NCBI RefSeq assembly: GCF_921293095.1
Contig: NC_060254.1
Coordinates: forward strand, 58,016,069-58,080,068
DNA length: 64,000 nucleotides
Origin: Ischnura elegans
Taxonomy: Eukaryota; Arthropoda; Insecta; Odonata; Coenagrionidae
Direction: 5' to 3'
Shown here: positions 36,301-41,200 of the stretch, in pieces
Numbering within the stretch: position 1 is the first letter of the stretch
Layout: each line of letters opens with the position of its first letter
Program-made: the position numbers and the translations under genes
The notes under the pieces: generated by a model
The model's database searches: none
The model's input: only the letters and a program-made list of their open reading frames with translations
Told to the model about the DNA's origin: nothing

Positions 36301-36960
36301 GTGCTTGAATCAAGTTCTGTAGACCTCAAATACATGTCAAACTTTGGCCCGCAAATAACCACAAATTATAAATTCCTGATTAAAATCTTAACCACACTTG
36401 AATCACCTAATGAACATTTCAATAATTTCCTGCCTTAATTGCTCGAGAATGAAACAAATAACTTCGGATGCTTTCCATCAAATTCCATGCCGTAAAACTC
36501 CATTTACTTCACAACACTGACTGCCCAAAACTTAGAGTAACACCTTGCTACGTCTTTATCCGAACAAATTCGACTTCTCGGGCTTTCAGTGAAGTGACTA
36601 CAGTAGCTGATAGGACCTAAATGAAACAAGAACTCAAGTGCAGGAGAAGAGGAATCGGTTCTCCCTTATCATAATTTTGAAAATGTATTGGGCAGAAAAC
36701 ACCTTACCTTCCAACTTTGCTTCACACAAATCCAAGGCTTTATCTCTCTCTTTCAGAACTTGTAAATTGAACTGGAAGTCCGTAAGTAGCAGATTAAACT
36801 TTTCCTCCAGATTAGCTACATTAACTTCTCCGTGGAGGGATGGCTCACAATAATCCAACAATTTCGTTCCATTATGTTGGTTATCCTTAGCAAATTGTAA
36901 CGAGGTATATTTAACTCTATCCTCAAATTTGTTCCATTGAAAGTCTCCACGATTCATCAT
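11691..36960 (-). CDS. CCDC57: CCDC57-like centrosomal coiled-coil protein
   Basis: Six coding exons: 36960..36708, 21659..21491, 19828..19618, 18597..18407, 16136..15977 and 12377..11691. All have GT/AG borders, and the phases (1, 2, 0, 2, 0) give one unbroken frame of about 556 codons. The protein is mostly heptad-like coiled coil. Near residue 60 it has DFQFNLQVLKERDKALD, which closely resembles the N-terminal segment of vertebrate CCDC57 (NLQVL-ERD). CCDC57 is known from vertebrates as a centrosome and centriolar-satellite protein that works with CEP63. The tail is less helical and carries a second short coiled coil before the stop. The gene is head to head with CP110, another centriolar protein, and hosts an unrelated gene in its first coding intron. 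ATG 36960 is used because an acceptor lies two bases upstream; a non-coding 5' exon is likely. The family call rests on one motif plus architecture. Confidence 0.68.
12820..12915 (-). repeat. tRNA-derived SINE head
   Basis: On the minus strand, GCCTCACTGATGGCGGGGTA (A-box region) and GTGGGTTCACGTCC (B box) are spaced as in a tRNA gene. The stretch between them, with CCAAACTAAAGG, matches the plus-strand SINE at 55888 (CCAAACTGAAGG). Both are copies of one family. The sequence from 12915 to 13170 may be further repeat. Confidence 0.55.
13609..13712 (+). pseudogene. Mariner-like transposase relic
   Basis: Translation gives HPANSPNLAPTGFHFFGPVK, which matches the conserved mariner motif around the third catalytic Asp (HPPYSPDLAPSD-HLFGPLK type). 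The position of the catalytic Asp in this motif reads Thr-Gly. The surrounding frame has no other transposase motifs, so this is a fragmentary fossil. Confidence 0.5.
13746..13789. repeat. Short near-perfect hairpin
   Basis: TTGGAGGGTACTTAAGGTTG is followed directly by its own complement, with four extra bases (inside GTAGGTACC) in the right arm and almost no loop. In double-stranded DNA it could extrude as a cruciform. It directly follows the mariner relic but does not match mariner ends. Confidence 0.6.
14234..14384 (-). repeat. Foldback element with hammerhead-like core
   Basis: Arms 14234-14276 and 14344-14384 are near-perfect complements (about 40 bp, few mismatches). The 67-nt loop on the minus strand contains CTGATGA, then 15 nt, then GAAAC. 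This is the same core and spacing as the elements at 15001 and 31340. The core resembles the conserved bases of hammerhead ribozymes carried by Penelope-like elements. The internal stem is poor here. Confidence 0.5.
15001..15133 (+). repeat. Perfect 29-bp foldback with hammerhead-like core
   Basis: Bases 15001-15029 and 15105-15133 are exact reverse complements, and the arms extend outwards with small gaps to about 43 bp. The 75-nt loop holds TTGAAGA, a 15-nt hairpin segment (GTCGC-CTCT-GTGAC) and GAAAC at 15087, then CGGTCGTG. The spacing equals that at 14297 and 31340. Perfect arms suggest a recent insertion or gene-conversion-like maintenance. Confidence 0.6.
15331..15481 (+). mobile_element. 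hAT-type MITE, family A
   Basis: The 151-bp element is bounded by a perfect 8-bp target duplication GATGTGAG (15323-15330 and 15482-15489). Ends are CAGGGGCGGATCCAGGA on the left and the complement of CATAGGCGGATCTAGG on the right. An 8-bp duplication with CA(G/T)(G/A)GG ends is the hAT signature. It encodes nothing. Other copies lie at 22253 and 42331. Confidence 0.75.
15977..16136 (-). CDS. CCDC57: CCDC57-like exon 5
   Basis: Too short to stand out as an open frame. It was found from the splice signals (acceptor TTTTTTGAAG at 16137, donor GTAACC at 15976) and from coding content: YEILLNTPCMKCKNLESEI followed by a Glu/Lys-rich helix. Entry in phase 2 and exit in phase 0 fit exons 4 and 6. 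Confidence 0.65.
16137..18406 (-). other. CCDC57-like intron 4
   Basis: A 2.3-kb intron whose main feature is a 261-bp tandem duplication at 16812-17330. The rest is AT-rich without recognised content. Confidence 0.55.
16812..17330. repeat. Two-copy tandem repeat, 261-bp unit, with CRE palindromes
   Basis: The second copy starts 261 bp after the first (compare TGTTTCCCTGAGCTCTG at 16838 and 17099). Both copies keep GTGACGTCAC (CRE palindrome) inside a conserved block that continues into GGGCGCCAATCTGGCC. The copies differ by scattered substitutions, so the duplication is not recent, yet the CRE palindrome is intact in both. Confidence 0.75.
18407..18597 (-). CDS. CCDC57: CCDC57-like exon 4
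   Basis: Begins ISDLKQENEWMATQV immediately after an AG acceptor and ends MEDMKKR at a GTGAGG donor. The whole exon is heptad-like. The preceding residue run SKEAE continues smoothly into ISDLK, a typical coiled-coil register. Confidence 0.72.
18641..18896. mobile_element. hAT-type MITE, family B1 (CAGTGGCGTAGCCAGG ends)
   Basis: Inverted ends CAGTGGCGTAGCCAGG and its exact complement bound 256 bp. Flanking 8-mers CCTGCTTC (18633-18640) and CCAGCTTC (18897-18904) match at seven of eight positions. G-run and C-run sub-terminal blocks are present and there is no coding capacity. Confidence 0.7.
18928..19105 (+). mobile_element. Truncated MITE, family B2
   Basis: The left end CAGGGGCGCAGCTAGGAA and about 175 bp of the body (ACTAATACCGGTGTGTG and GGTTCAAAATGGTG) match the complete copy at 22743. 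The right part and terminal repeat are missing. Confidence 0.65.
19222..19407. mobile_element. hAT-type MITE, family C (CAGGGCCAGCC ends)
   Basis: Inverted ends CAGGGCCAGCCTTAGGG and the complement of CAGGGCTGGCCCTAGC bound 186 bp. Flanks CAGTGACT (19214-19221) and CAGTAACT (19408-19415) match at seven of eight positions. The ends differ from families A and B. Confidence 0.65.
19618..19828 (-). CDS. CCDC57: CCDC57-like exon 3
   Basis: Coiled-coil segment (KELLFKQQLMTINSLNQHKL and KEFQMKVKELDSKEAE). The acceptor follows TTTTTAATACAG and the donor is GTAGTA. The open frame runs on a little past the donor, but the clean phase-0 join to exon 4 supports the splice. Confidence 0.7.
19829..21490 (-). 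other. CCDC57-like intron 2
   Basis: A 1.66-kb intron. A family B2 MITE lies at 20885-21184; the rest shows no recognised feature. Confidence 0.55.
20885..21184 (-). mobile_element. hAT-type MITE, family B2
   Basis: A 300-bp element with a perfect 8-bp target duplication ACTCTCAG (20877-20884 and 21185-21192). Ends are CAGTGGCGCAGCGAGG and the complement of CAGGGGTGCAGCTAGG. It is inverted relative to the copy at 22743. Confidence 0.78.
21491..21659 (-). CDS. CCDC57: CCDC57-like exon 2
   Basis: Encodes 56 residues of charged heptad-like sequence (ALISDLKVSLDQLEAKVSQL). The acceptor follows CCTTCTCCAG and the donor is GTAAGA. The phase runs from 1 to 2. It is separated from exon 1 by about 15 kb containing the nested BED/hAT gene. 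Confidence 0.7.
21833..22059. mobile_element. PIF/Harbinger-type MITE
   Basis: Terminal repeats AGGCCGTTTTACACGG and its complement bound 227 bp, flanked by TAA on both sides (21830-21832 and 22060-22062). TAA target duplications (TWA class) are typical of PIF/Harbinger elements. The inner repeat unit AATTGCGCAG recurs near both ends. No coding content. Confidence 0.7.
22253..22450 (-). mobile_element. hAT-type MITE, family A
   Basis: A perfect 8-bp target duplication GTTAAGTG (22245-22252 and 22451-22458) flanks 198 bp whose right end is the complement of CAGGGGCGGATCCAGGA. It is inverted relative to 15331 and carries the same internal TGTGCACCCCCCTGAACAAA segment. Confidence 0.78.
22743..23047 (+). 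mobile_element. hAT-type MITE, family B2 (complete reference copy)
   Basis: A 305-bp element with a perfect 8-bp duplication AAACAGAC (22735-22742 and 23048-23055). The ends are CAGGGGCGCAGCCAGGAA and the complement of CAGTGGCGCAGAGAGG. The body is shared with 18928, 20885, 33044 and 35585. Confidence 0.8.
24355..25380 (+). CDS. BED/hAT gene exon 1: fingers 1-3 and start of finger 4
   Basis: The first ATG of the frame is at 24355. The frame is open upstream to a TAG at 24265-24267 that doubles as a possible acceptor (CACCTCTAG). The extra upstream codons include VKREPDE, a sumoylation-like motif, so an upstream coding exon is possible. Fingers 2 and 3 keep VW..F..V..DG...C..C and DGT..LR.H.C; finger 1 lacks the VW. 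The donor GTAAAG is at 25381. Confidence 0.75.
24355..30346 (+). CDS. Domesticated hAT transposase with four BED-like zinc fingers
   Basis: Six exons: 24355-25380, 25634-26134, 26336-26527, 27172-27386, 27939-28266 and 29792-30346. All introns are GT...AG, and the phases give about 938 aa. Four tandem BED-like fingers (ligands near C56/C59/H76/C78, C167/C170/H188/C190, C277/C280/H298/C300, C384/C387/H406/C408) precede a hAT body. The body includes GIDVW (first catalytic Asp motif), a CAGSGIN segment where hAT has CxxH, HSRCWNAIYTML (RWNST-like), and a C-terminal dimerisation region (FGDPLAYWKQN ... VLALPASGALCD). The usual second Asp position reads Arg, the CxxH His reads Ser and the ER-FS glutamate reads Asp. 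Cleavage activity is therefore unlikely, and a DNA-binding or regulatory role is inferred. The layout resembles vertebrate ZBED4. It is nested in, and antisense to, CCDC57-like intron 1. Confidence 0.78.
25634..26134 (+). CDS. BED/hAT gene exon 2: finger 4 and start of hAT body
   Basis: Joining 25380 to 25634 turns LSKDQ plus VQRLVDESS into the same lead-in seen in fingers 1-3, which fixes the acceptor after GCCATCAAG. The exon carries finger 4, then DLVPPDLIASPGFTNFIEYV and DLLPSEKSVSRRVDEI, the region before the hAT catalytic core. The donor is GTAAGT. Confidence 0.75.
26336..26527 (+). CDS. BED/hAT gene exon 3: first catalytic-Asp motif
   Basis: A 64-codon exon beginning CSSVGLGIDVWFHNLTSKDF. 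GIDVW aligns with the TTDxW motif of hAT transposases and retains the Asp. The acceptor is after TTAATGCCAG and the donor is GTAATT; phase 0 on both sides. Confidence 0.72.
27172..27386 (+). CDS. BED/hAT gene exon 4
   Basis: Encodes DFGVKTQNIYVIGREN then IHCAGSGINATIKAVF. In active hAT proteins the first segment reads -DNA- and the second CxxH; here they read RE and CAGS. The acceptor is after TTGAACTAG, the donor is GTAATT, and it exits in phase 2. Confidence 0.68.
27595..27715. repeat. Partial family-A-like MITE
   Basis: Internal sequence (CATGAGCCCTCCCAAACTTAAAA, then ...GGATTTAATATGATTATCATTACATTTG) resembles the body of 22253-22450, but both ends are missing. It lies in intron 4 of the BED/hAT gene. 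Confidence 0.35.
27939..28266 (+). CDS. BED/hAT gene exon 5
   Basis: Contains HSRCWNAIYTMLNSI (the RWNSTYxML block of hAT) and LVKLLKPFDEATKLL, both typical of the helical insertion side of hAT transposases. The acceptor is after CCTATAG and the donor is GTACAA. Confidence 0.72.
28267..29791 (+). other. BED/hAT gene intron 5
   Basis: A 1.5-kb intron with one tRNA-like SINE fragment on the minus strand (28740-28850). The rest shows no recognised content. Confidence 0.5.
28740..28850 (-). repeat. tRNA-derived SINE-like fragment
   Basis: The minus strand reads GCTTCAGTGGTTTGGCCCTA (A-box region) and AGGTTCAGATCC (B box) with tRNA-like spacing, similar to the copies at 12820 and 55888. Confidence 0.4.
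29792..30346 (+). CDS. BED/hAT gene exon 6: dimerisation domain and stop
   Basis: LKKRLLQALNEKFHID and VLHPKMKGFVRQYLGD match the hAT segment before the C-terminal domain. After an acidic linker comes ELSFYLN ... FGDPLAYWKQN ... VLALPASGAL ... LINNILIIH, the hAT dimerisation region. The exon ends with TAA, and a poly(A) signal AATAAA follows at 30583. Confidence 0.75.
   Translation: MKKRLLQALNEKFHIDMVHCVATVLHPKMKGFVRQYLGDQMFDSTKEQIMLILNKASSPKANKGLEEPPEKKLQLEEDQCEFLSEVMRDYADGESDDDEQGELSFYLNSKNTTRFGDPLAYWKQNASLCTNLFKVAKCVLALPASGALCDMHTSEIGRKMDARKGCISSDLINNILIIHCATKV
30450..30790 (+). repeat. Dispersed repeat shared with 63536-63830
   Basis: Ordered matches are GTTACAAGATT / GTAACAAGATT, AATTTTTTTGAAGAG / AATTTTTGAAGAG, CAATAAAA, TCCTTTTAAAAAT and later TACAATCAC / TTACAAAATTT. 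The BED/hAT poly(A) signal at 30583 lies inside it, so the gene may end in repeat-derived sequence. Confidence 0.45.
30583..30588 (+). terminator. Poly(A) signal of BED/hAT gene
   Basis: AATAAA 237 bp after the stop codon at 30346. It is the first canonical hexamer downstream on the plus strand. Confidence 0.45.
31340..31366 (+). ncRNA. Hammerhead-like core without foldback arms
   Basis: CTGATGA (31340-31346), 15 nt (T-GACGC-CACT-GCTTC, four of five pairs possible), then GAAAC (31362). This is the best-preserved core of the three in the window and is followed by TAGTAGTACC. It follows a C-rich tract (31060-31280), as at the termini of some Penelope-like elements. Activity is unproven. Confidence 0.4.
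32008..32430. mobile_element. piggyBac-type MITE
   Basis: TTAA at 32004-32007 and 32431-32434 bounds 423 bp with ends CCCGGTAACACCTG and the complement of CCCGTTAACGCCTAGTGG. TTAA targets and CCC ends are diagnostic of piggyBac. Near the right end is GGTACCATATGGTACC, itself a palindrome. No transposase frame. Confidence 0.72.
33044..33343 (-). mobile_element. hAT-type MITE, family B2
   Basis: 300 bp flanked by CTCCCTTT (33036-33043) and CTCCCTTC (33344-33351), seven of eight matching. The ends are CAGTGGCCCAACGAGG and the complement of CTGGGGAGCAGCTAGG. It has the same orientation as 20885. Confidence 0.72.
35065..35215. repeat. 151-nt imperfect hairpin
   Basis: The arms pair along nearly the whole length: GGTTCTGTC with GACAGAACC, TCATTTTTGATGG with CCATCAAAAATGA, CCTACTATG with CATAGTAGG, and CTCGGGC with GCCCGAG around a small loop. 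Interior mismatches resemble a microRNA-type or hpRNA precursor; a decayed MITE is the alternative. It lies in CCDC57-like intron 1 and would be transcribed with it on the minus strand. Confidence 0.55.
35585..35905 (-). mobile_element. hAT-type MITE, family B2
   Basis: 321 bp with ends CAGTGGTGCAGCCAGG and the complement of CAGGGGCGCAGCTAGG. Flanks GTAAGGGG and GTACGGAG match at six of eight positions. It carries an expanded C-run at 35641-35657. Confidence 0.68.
36708..36960 (-). CDS. CCDC57: CCDC57-like exon 1 (coding)
   Basis: Holds the start (tandem ATG ATG) and the family-diagnostic NLQVLKERD motif. The acceptor AG lies just before the first ATG, so the transcript probably has an upstream non-coding exon. 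A candidate, ATGGAG followed by GTAAAT, is at about 37453-37465 but would read into a stop. The donor GTAAGG is at 36707; the exon ends in phase 1. Confidence 0.72.
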
Positions 36961-38183
36961 TGCTGACCTTCAGAATTTGAAAAACATGAGAAAATGTAAC
37001 ACAAACATATTTCACGCACACATTTCCTACTTCAAATAACTGCCCAAACATAAATACGCAATCAGACATATCCGCCAGAAAATGAACTTTCGTTCTCCTG
37101 CATGAAACCCAAAGACGAAACAAATGCTAAAATTTTATTCTTATCGCAGCAAATGCATATCAAATGGAGGAAAAAAACTTATTTTATTGACAAGAATGGC
37201 ACCACTCCCACGCATACACATCTAATGACCAATTTCATAAGTAACTTAATTTTTAAGATCACCTCGGTTCTGTTCCATCCAGATTAAATGTGCTTAATAC
37301 CTTCAGAGCTTGCGCAGCAGATGTTCTCCTTTCTCGGATATATGCCTAATAATTTAGCAAATATAAGCACTGCGGATGTTAAAATGAGTCGCTTTCCAAA
37401 ATACTCAATCTGATTACACGGCATACTGACCGATTCGTAAAATTCACATTTACCTCCATTTTTACCTTTCTTCTTCCAGTAATTTTACTACGTTATGTTT
37501 CAACGTGTGAGTCACAAATATGATATACACAGTACGTAGTGACATAAATTCTATGGTGGAGAGAGAATCATTAGAAAGGATTCACAAGGACCGACCATTT
37601 CACACATTTCACAAGTCTTCACCAATTTTCAAACACCGCACTTCACGTTTTGTTTGGTTATCGAGAAGTGGGCATTGTTGCAACATTTCTGTACTGATTT
37701 TAAAATAAATACAAAAGTGAACATAGATAGTGATGAAAACTATGAAAAAGATCAAAACGAAAGCGTAATTTAATTTTTTTGTTTAAAAATCTATAATGCC
37801 TAAGTAGGGGGAGGGCGGTAAAAAAATATAAGCAGAAGATGGTGAAATGCAATTTGACAACTCAGCTATTCAACTCCGTTTTAGAAAAAAATATATTTTG
37901 TTCCAATTTTTGCTTTCTTGGAATTGATTTGTTTCATTTTTGATTATTTTCGGAAAATATATTTTATAGGACATGTTAAATTTCCATTTATGATAGCCAT
38001 GCCATGCACATGCCACAATTTGCCGTGACCAATCGTGGTGCAGAATTTAAAAGTTTGTTTCTCGCGGGCTGGGGGAAAACCGTTTGGTACCTGCTGTTGA
38101 GTTGTTGGTGTTGATTTCGTGTTTTTTAAGCAGTCTTGACAGTTTTTGCGTTTCTGCTTCTCGTTCGGGATTAATGAGTCACC
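36961..38183. promoter_or_regulatory. Divergent promoter region CCDC57-like / CP110
   Basis: 1.2 kb between the two start codons, on opposite strands. CP110 starts at CACCATGG, an ideal Kozak context. A CCAAT box lies at 38029-38033 beside CTCGCGGGCTGGGGG (38061-38075). The minus side probably includes a 5' non-coding exon near 37453-37500. No TATA box is obvious. Shared regulation is inferred from geometry. Confidence 0.5.
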
Positions 38184-38240
38184 ATGGCTGAATTCGTATC
38201 GGTCTTTAAAATTAATGGGAGACCTATTCTACCACCTGCC
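38184..38240 (+). CDS. CCP110: CP110 exon 1
   Basis: 19 codons from a strong Kozak ATG, reading MAEFVSVFKINGRPILPP, with donor GTAAGT. It is too short to be found by length; it is supported by the Kozak context, the consensus donor and the phase-0 join to exon 2. Confidence 0.75.
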
Positions 38241-41200
38241 GTAAGTATAATTTCTAGATTGCGAGCTATATAAACTATCATTGTAGCACTTGAAAAAATT
38301 TTCATAAAAATCGGCGCTGATGGGTGTCATTTTAAAAATGTTCTTGAGGATTAAGTGTTAAGACCCTAGTGTATTTTTTGGTTCTTTCCGAATATCGTCA
38401 AATCCTGATCCTTTATTCAACTAGAGCCCCTTAACTGCTGCAACAAATTATGATTTTAAAATTGGAACTCCCATTTCAGATCTTAAACTTCCCTTTTTCT
38501 TTTCAATTGCTTTCGTGTTAAGACTAGACTAGGAGACTTGTTATTACAACGAACAAGATTAATTTATCTTGTCTTCAAGATCAATAGTTGCTGTCGTTCG
38601 TTAAGCAGTTAAAAATGATTGATCTAGGAGTCTCACGTTTAGCAGATGGTCTGGCTGGTTTCTAAATTTTACCATTTATAATGAGAAATTTATTACCTAT
38701 GTAGAGATGTGGTAATTGTTTTGCTGATCATGGAAAATATTTTGAACTACCTATTTTTTGTTTAATTCATCTTTTATGCCTGCTGGTACTTTTGATCCAA
38801 GCTTGCTGAAAATTTTTAGAATTTTCTTGCGAAACTTTTGCAGTTCGGTAGTCTTGGGCAAACAGTAAGATAGCTTTTTCTTCTCCTTTATTGTAAAATG
38901 TGTTTAAAATTTCAATCTTATCATCTCCTTTCAGGGTAATCAAAAGACCTACTCTCTCTTTATTAGGTATTTATTTTTTGTTCAAACTAGAGGCTTTCAT
39001 GTAATTCATAAAACTGTTTCCACATTTTCTATGGTATAATTAAATCACATGCTCCTTTTAAATTAATATGTGAGGTCTCAGTGATCCATTAGGAGTAACT
39101 TTAGACATTTTCTCTTTCTGAATATTCTCTGCCTTTATATCTTAAAATTCTTCAAGCTAAATGCAATCTCTCTTGAGTCAGTGAAGCTTTTTACTTCTGA
39201 TACAATGTGGCAAATTGTTTCTTTATTAAAATAAATACTTAGCTGACTATTTTCCTTAGACAATGACATTAGTTTATTAAATCTTATTATATATTAGTTT
39301 TGTACATAGCTTATAAATATTTAACCCCTGTAACTATATGCAATGTATCTTTTATTGGGTTTCACAGAAAAATACTTAAAATTGTGACCATAGAGGAGAA
39401 AATAAATTGTGCTGTACATAATCATCTGATACAAATTATTTCGAAATACATAGTTTCTTGTTAAAAATTAATTCATACCTAAGTAAATGAGAATTTATTC
39501 ATCTCGTATTCAATTCGTGGGTGACAGATGAGACTATATGATTTTTGGTTTGAAAAATATCTTTTTTCACATCTACATCATTTTAAAGTACATAATTATG
39601 CTTGCTTGCACATGATCTAAGAAGAAAAAATACATCTGGAATGAGTTGTATCAACATAGTTAGTATTTTTGCTCTTTGAGTCTGATATTCAAGTGATGGA
39701 ACTTATCTATCCGGCATTTTTGTAAAGGTGCTTGAATTTTGAAGGGAATGTAGGTCTTGCATGGTATGCACATCAAATCCCCAATTCTTGGAGAATTTAG
39801 TAGACCTGTTGTTTTTTCACCATGTAATTCATCTATATCAACATACTACCGTGGAGTACTCTGTGACACTACCCTTCTAGCCATCTCAATAAGCAAGTGG
39901 CGGGGAGCAGTGAGGACACCAGCCATTTAAACATGAAAAGGAAATGCTTTAATGAAATTATGTCTAGCATTTATTAAAGTATTTTGTTTTGCGGGGAAAA
40001 AACAAATTCCCATACCTATCCGTTAGGCAAAATATCTCTCTTAATTTATCATTTCTTTCAGACCTGGGAATGTAGTGGGATCCTAATGTGATGTTCTCTG
40101 TGTCGTTCTTAAAGATATCCATTCTGATTTGCTCAAGCATACTGAGCTTGGTGCCCAGCCTCCGAGTCTCTGGTGGCTCCTAGCCCACTTTCTGCAGCTT
40201 TCCTTTGTATTTTATTAAGTTCACGGATTAACTCTGACTGCACTGGATCCCATATGCTCTCTTTATACTTAAGGCGAGTGCAAATTAGTAATCAGTTCAT
40301 TTGCTGTTCCTTATCCTTTTTGCTGTCAGCCCATTTCAGATGGGATGTGCGAAGACTGCCAAGGCTATTTTCCGGAATTTGCAACATTTCAGATTTTAAA
40401 ATTTTTCAGATACTGAATTTTATTCAATACATCTGGATTTTTTCCCAATACTTAAGATATATGTATATCTTATAACCATTGATAGATTATGAGGGTTTAC
40501 TTAAATTACAGCTGTTGAAAAGGCCACAATCACGGAAAAAAAGTCAAATATGTCGGGCGGGTAAATCGGCCCCTGGCAGTTTTCACTCGACCAGCAAGGG
40601 CCGATATATCGGCCCGGTGGCAGTAAAAGGGTTATATGTCTCCTGAAGTGTTTTTCCAAGTGGGTTAAAAATTGAAGTCTTTAATTATTGGCTATCGAAA
40701 CAAAATCCTGTCAACATTTCTCACATATTGCTAGTGAATTGTTTGTGTCAACAACTTTGGATGAAGGCGAATGTTTTACATTTCAGATGACGGCGGATAG
40801 ACGGAAGGAGATGCAGGAGTACAAGAAGAAAGCGATTGAAATTGAGAAGAGGCTGAAGGAGAGTAAAAAAGGTTAGGAAGCAGCGTATCTTTGTTTCTTG
40901 AAAAAATTGGTAGCTATTGGAATATAATTAGAAATATTTTTGTCTGATGGACTAGAAGTATAATTTTTTTGAGTTATGTATTCGTTAAAATTTTACTCAT
41001 TGTTATCATCAGGTCTGTTGTAGTTCATTCAGATTGATATGGTAGCTTGCACATAATTATTGTATTCTACCAGAAAATGCAAATTGGATGAAAGTACTTA
41101 TTTATTATTTCTTGTATATAAAAGATTTTTATATATTTGGTACATTATATTTTGGAAAAAATAAATTAACAAGCTTTAAAGGAAAAGTATACTATTTTAT

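Larger units (their letters stand above)
21660..36707 (-). other. CCDC57-like intron 1 (15 kb) hosting a nested gene
   Basis: A 15,048-bp intron. It contains the complete plus-strand BED/hAT gene (24355-30346), at least five intact MITEs from different superfamilies, a hammerhead-like core and a 151-nt hairpin. The segments 23050-24300 and 33360-35060 show no recognised feature beyond diffuse AT-rich sequence; 30791-31330 has a C-rich unassigned stretch. Confidence 0.6.
38241..40786 (+). other. CP110 intron 1
   Basis: A 2.5-kb AT-rich intron. Contains a degenerate LINE 3' end (39828-40310) and an 80-bp direct repeat (40468-40548). A short GC-rich piece (40550-40630) has GGGCCGATATATCGGCCC, a perfect palindrome, perhaps the end of a decayed piggyBac-type element. 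Confidence 0.5.
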
